Source: Bacteroidota bacterium | Lineage (GTDB): Bacteria > Bacteroidota > Bacteroidia > Sphingobacteriales > Sphingobacteriaceae | Assembly: GCA_013289045.1 (NCBI GenBank) | Contig: JABDAU010000003.1 | Span: 1-64,000 of the forward strand | Direction of reading: 5' to 3' | Length of the DNA stretch: 64,000 nucleotides | Shown here: piece by piece, positions 60,172 through 64,000 of the stretch | Position numbering within the stretch: the stretch's first letter is position 1 | How the letters are laid out: each line of letters opens with the position of its first letter | Made by a program: the position numbers and the translations under genes | Notes under the pieces: model-generated | What the model was told of the DNA's origin: nothing | The model's database searches: none | The model's input: only the letters and a program-made list of their open reading frames with translations

Positions 60172-60546
60172 TTAATAAAAGACAGTTCCGCCACGATAAA
60201 ATGTAAGTGTACTTGTTGAAGTGATCTTGTAATGCACGTTGATGGTAAAAATATCATCTGTGCCAGTCCAGGAACCTGTGATGCTAAATAGTGGAGCGCC
60301 ATCGGTAAGTGTTGTTGTATTGTAGATGAATGCACTGTCAACAACGCCACTGGGTGAGCCCCACACATCAATGACATCCCCGGTACCGGAGTCCTCAAAT
60401 GTCCCAAGATTAATATTCGTAAACTTTTGCGGATGTTTAACCTTTGCCGGTTTAACATTCACTTTGTAATCAAAGTTCATAAAAGTGAACCCAATGGCTA
60501 CTATAGCCACCATAAAAATTGCTCCGAAATAATTTTGCTTTTTCAT
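60172..60546 (-). CDS. Small hypothetical exported/membrane-anchored protein
   Basis: Start set at MKKQNYFGAIFMVAIVAIGFTF (track start 60612); no recognised domain. Confidence 0.55.
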   Translation of the reverse strand: MKKQNYFGAIFMVAIVAIGFTFMNFDYKVNVKPAKVKHPQKFTNINLGTFEDSGTGDVIDVWGSPSGVVDSAFIYNTTTLTDGAPLFSITGSWTGTDDIFTINVHYKITSTSTLTFYRGGTVFY

Positions 60547-60860
60547 ATTATGAAATTTAAGTTTAACTAAAGGTATAATATAAATTGTAAAATTTAATTC
60601 CCCACTTTTCAATAATTGTGGACAACACTAAAAACCACGAATCATTCGGGCAACAAAATCTCATTCCCAAAAGTTGCATAATTAATAGTTAATTTCTAAT
60701 TTTAGTTATAACAAACCTATCCACTAACCTAAACCGAATGCCTATGGAGATAACCCGTTTATTCATATTACAAGCTACCTAACCTTACACAATTTCAGTT
60801 TTGCCAATAAGGCTCAACTATAAATTAGTTTCTAAAAAATAAACTTAAATCTGAATTAAT

Positions 60861-61301
60861 ATGAAAAAGTTAATAAGCATCTTAGGTGTTATTATTCTGT
60901 TAGCACCAGCAATTATTGCAAATGGTAATGTGAATCATAAAAATTCACTACCCGCCAAAACCCATCACAATTGGTATCATCTAGAAGTTAAACGATTTAT
61001 TTCACCTTATTTACCCAATCTATACCAGGATGATTTTTATGCAGTGTCCGGAGAAATAAATGCTACAGGTACTGATTGTACTTTCTATTTCTATTATGAT
61101 GGGGCGAGTGCTGTTGCGCCCGTTACAGTCACTATTAATGCAACTGTAGATGGAACGCACAATTTTTCCGGCACCATTCATAAGTTGGCGGATCATGGTG
61201 ATGTAACTCTTTCACCTGCCGCTACCGACCCTGAGACATTAGTTTTAAACTCAACCACGCCAACAAGCTACGAAGGTATTCCGATTGCTTTGCAAGAATA
61301 A
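60861..61301 (+). CDS. Small hypothetical secreted protein
   Basis: Signal peptide MKKLISILGVIILLAPAIIANG; beta-rich, no recognised domain. Confidence 0.65.
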   Translation: MKKLISILGVIILLAPAIIANGNVNHKNSLPAKTHHNWYHLEVKRFISPYLPNLYQDDFYAVSGEINATGTDCTFYFYYDGASAVAPVTVTINATVDGTHNFSGTIHKLADHGDVTLSPAATDPETLVLNSTTPTSYEGIPIALQE

Positions 61302-61307
61302 AAAAAT

Positions 61308-61330
61308 GGCCGGTAAGTAACTTACCGGCC
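61308..61330. terminator. Bidirectional terminator between convergent genes
   Basis: ggccggtaag-taa-cttaccggcc stem with A-run before and T-rich segment after. Confidence 0.8.
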
Positions 61331-61358
61331 TCTTTATATTGTCTGTCGTCTGACTATT

Positions 61359-62432
61359 CTACTGATTAACGTACGAACCTAAATTTGCGAGGTAGCTGTC
61401 ATCCATATTATCCTCTGCATGGTCTGACAGGAATTTGTTCACTTTATCAGCATCGCTTGGGAAAAGGGCTTTTAATGCTTTCTTCTTCATTACTACCTTT
61501 TGTACCGCGTTGGTTTTTGCATCTACCAGGTAATAATCACCTTCGTCGGTATATGAATCAAAATCATTCCCGGTATTCATTAGTCCGTCCGTTGAGAAGT
61601 TCGCCTTGTCAAATTTGGTTTTAATCACTTTATATATTTTGTACTTGTCGCCGTCTGCTAAAACCTGCACATAATGGGTTTTGTCGATCGATGGCATGTT
61701 GGCGAAAGTAGCTGTTTGGCTGTTATCGTCGGTAATGGTAAATGTTTTTACAATATCCCTGTTCACTTCAATTGCCGAATGGCCGTCTTTTGAAAGAAGC
61801 AAACCGCCACCCATTTTATCGTAGTTAAACAAGTAATTCGGGTCTGCAACCGCTTGTCCATCTACTTTAATTACGCTGCCATGTGCCCAATCCTTAAAAA
61901 AGTAGCGCGAACCTTGTGTTTCCTGCTTCGGATGAAATACCGGGAATATAGCTCCACGGCTCGCATCAAAGCCTTCATCACTTATTACATTCACCGTCTG
62001 CCCGCCGTGCATAGTTATTTGCCTGGCCTGCATTGATGTGGTATTCACATTGTTCTCCTGCGTCATTTTTGTGGCCATAGGCGCCATATTGATGCTTTGA
62101 TTGGCGTCAGGTATCTTAGCCGACGGGCTGGTTACATGCGCGGTTATAGTAACTACACCATGCATTATAATTACCAGGTTATTTTGATGATCTACATTTA
62201 CCAGGGTATCTTTATAACCCACGCTATGGATGGCAAGTGTTGTTACCGGGTTGGCCTGCACGGTAAAATGGCCCAAACTATCTGTTTTAGCTTTACTACC
62301 CTCCTGGGTTAATATTATGGCTGTTGAAATGCCATTACCTTCCGGATTTTTTACTGTACCGGAAATAGTAACCTGCTGTGCAAAAACTACAGGACTTATC
62401 AATAGCAGCAGGGGAAATAATAATTTTTTCAT
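61359..62432 (-). CDS. Exported protein with carboxypeptidase-regulatory-like N-terminal domain
   Basis: Signal peptide at MKKLLFPLLLLISPVVFAQ (track start 62483); VTISGTVKNPEGNGISTAIILTQEGSKAKTDSLGHFTV. Confidence 0.75.
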   Translation of the reverse strand: MKKLLFPLLLLISPVVFAQQVTISGTVKNPEGNGISTAIILTQEGSKAKTDSLGHFTVQANPVTTLAIHSVGYKDTLVNVDHQNNLVIIMHGVVTITAHVTSPSAKIPDANQSINMAPMATKMTQENNVNTTSMQARQITMHGGQTVNVISDEGFDASRGAIFPVFHPKQETQGSRYFFKDWAHGSVIKVDGQAVADPNYLFNYDKMGGGLLLSKDGHSAIEVNRDIVKTFTITDDNSQTATFANMPSIDKTHYVQVLADGDKYKIYKVIKTKFDKANFSTDGLMNTGNDFDSYTDEGDYYLVDAKTNAVQKVVMKKKALKALFPSDADKVNKFLSDHAEDNMDDSYLANLGSYVNQ

Positions 62433-62664
62433 ATTTAATATCAAATTCATCACTAAAATACTCTTCACGTAATAAAAAAGCAATTTTATAACTCTTATAC
62501 AAAGAAAGTAACAAAAATGTTATATAGCAAACAAGCTACTGTAATTTATATAGCAGGTTAGCTGCTAACGGATAGTAATTGTTACTTCTATAATTATTAG
62601 CTAACAGGTCAGCGTAAAAATGTTGAACGAATTTATTACAAATGTATTGTTGCAAAATAGTCAT

Positions 62665-62692
62665 AAAAAAAGAGCCGCTAAGTAGCGGCTCT
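62665..62692 (-). terminator. Rho-independent terminator of the DUF1735-like gene
   Basis: agagccgct-aagt-agcggctct stem with A-run on the + strand left side (U-run in minus transcript). Confidence 0.85.
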
Positions 62693-62714
62693 TGTATAAT
62701 CAAGTTAGGCTTGT

Positions 62715-63620
62715 TTATTGCGCAACCATTGTTTCATCTATTTCCCTTAATACTCCTGAAGCATTCAAATACCCTACGTGGATATTAAAGGTTTTGGTGG
62801 CAGGGTCATAAGTGCTTGGCCCATTGGCGGTGCCCTGTGTAAATGAACTCGGCGTGGTACCGGAAGCTGCTGTCGGATCAGGCAATACCGTTACGCTGTA
62901 TGGGGTTGCGCCGGTAGCATTTACCTGCAATGCCCATGTTTCACCTGAGCCTGAGTCACCAGCCTGGCCGATAACAGTATTAGCGGTATAAGTAGCTAAC
63001 GGAACTGTACCCGAAATAGCAAAATGGTCTAACACACCACTAGCTTCTGTAGTGCCCTTAAACCTGGTACGCTGGCCTGAAGTTGTGTAATTACCTTCAT
63101 AAATACTCTTTACTTTAAGCACAACCAACACGGTGTTAAGGTTTGATGGGATACTAGCGCCACTGCCATTGCTAAGCGTAAGATAAAGAGCATAGCCCTT
63201 TGTAAAGTCAATTGTTCCGGCTTTAAATACTATCGGGAATTTAACTAGTTGCTGTCCTGCCGGTATCGTAACGCTTGAACCCATGCTGTAAAGCGATGTT
63301 GGCAGCGGGGTATAACCGGCAGCTGTTACTGCAGCATCATTTTCGGCCACAGAAGCTGACACACTTGATCCTAATGTTACACTGGATACTGATAAGGCAA
63401 CTTCCAGGTTGTAAGTGAAATTCCCGACTGGCAGCATAACTGCAGGTTCGGTTACTTTACTGAAGCCGCTGTATTGCCATGATATCAGGGCCGGACTTTT
63501 GGAAAAGTCTACACTGCCCGGGCTATTGTCTTTCAAGCAAGAACTTAACATGGTAGTTGCCAATAAAGCAAGTACCGTGCAAACACGCCCTGTATTTTTG
63601 AATAAATAATTCATTTTCAT
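62715..63620 (-). CDS. DUF1735-type lipoprotein associated with SusCD loci
   Basis: Lipobox LSSCLKDN; N-terminal BT_3987-like domain (PAVMLPVGNFTYNLEVALSV); follows a SusD-like gene. Confidence 0.75.
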   Translation of the reverse strand: MKMNYLFKNTGRVCTVLALLATTMLSSCLKDNSPGSVDFSKSPALISWQYSGFSKVTEPAVMLPVGNFTYNLEVALSVSSVTLGSSVSASVAENDAAVTAAGYTPLPTSLYSMGSSVTIPAGQQLVKFPIVFKAGTIDFTKGYALYLTLSNGSGASIPSNLNTVLVVLKVKSIYEGNYTTSGQRTRFKGTTEASGVLDHFAISGTVPLATYTANTVIGQAGDSGSGETWALQVNATGATPYSVTVLPDPTAASGTTPSSFTQGTANGPSTYDPATKTFNIHVGYLNASGVLREIDETMVAQ

Positions 63621-63654
63621 CTCTTTTTTTATTTAACTATAAAAATTCAGTTTG

Positions 63655-64000
63655 TTATTTCTCCCTTTTATCCCAAAATATAGTGGTATATGCAGTAGTA
63701 CCTGCCGGAATGTTTTTGCTGTTTGTACTAACTTCACTCTGTGGATACAGATAGCGGTATGGCAGGTTCACAGATTGAGCTTTACCTGTTACATCTGGCG
63801 AAGAATGCTGTATTACAGCAGGATTGTGAGAGAAACCGAAGTTGGTACCATCTGGAATGGGATAACCTGTACGGCGATAGTCGGTATAAGCCTGCTCCCA
63901 GTTTACTCCAGCCAATGCTGACCATTTTTGGGTCATGATAGCTTGTAAACCCCCAGCGGCCACATCAACATCCGGATCACCTGCCTGGCCATCCATATAA
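63655..64000 (-). CDS. SusD/RagB-like protein, C-terminal part (truncated by window edge)
   Basis: IMTQKWSALAGVNWEQAYTDYRRTGYP and LPYRYLYPQSEVSTNSKN typical of the SusD C-terminal region. Confidence 0.8.
   Translation of the reverse strand, partial: YMDGQAGDPDVDVAAGGLQAIMTQKWSALAGVNWEQAYTDYRRTGYPIPDGTNFGFSHNPAVIQHSSPDVTGKAQSVNLPYRYLYPQSEVSTNSKNIPAGTTAYTTIFWDKREK

Overview
This 64 kb window looks like a chromosome segment from a Bacteroidetes of the Sphingobacteriaceae type (Mucilaginibacter/Pedobacter-like). That placement is inferred from SusC/SusD pairs, a T9SS type-B sorting domain with PorP/SprF, FecR/ECF sigma regulation and GH content; no database search was run. Main blocks: (a) a LuxR-type response regulator plus TPR histidine kinase, with a 20-bp perfect palindrome and a possible unannotated 30-aa membrane smORF just upstream; (b) a carboxylesterase and a GluQ-like synthetase; (c) a five-component signalling cluster of three paralogous histidine kinases, a stand-alone receiver and a receiver-adenylate cyclase fusion, in which the first two kinases are each split by one extra A in a homopolymer; (d) an ECF sigma/FecR/SusC/SusD locus; (e) SDR, AraC and NmrA genes; (f) GH43, GH127 and GH38 enzymes; (g) a tight minus-strand operon of tail-collar protein, formyltransferase-like protein, a 3012-aa T9SS-targeted repeat adhesin and PorP/SprF; (h) an intact IS21-family element just upstream of map; (i) tRNA-Arg(CCT), metG, LD-carboxypeptidase, DoxX, small exported proteins and the edge of a second SusD-like locus. 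Best leads are the adhesin/formyltransferase/collar operon, the multi-kinase cyclase cluster with its paired frameshifts, the palindrome/smORF region, and several inverted or palindromic repeat families, two of which enter coding sequence.
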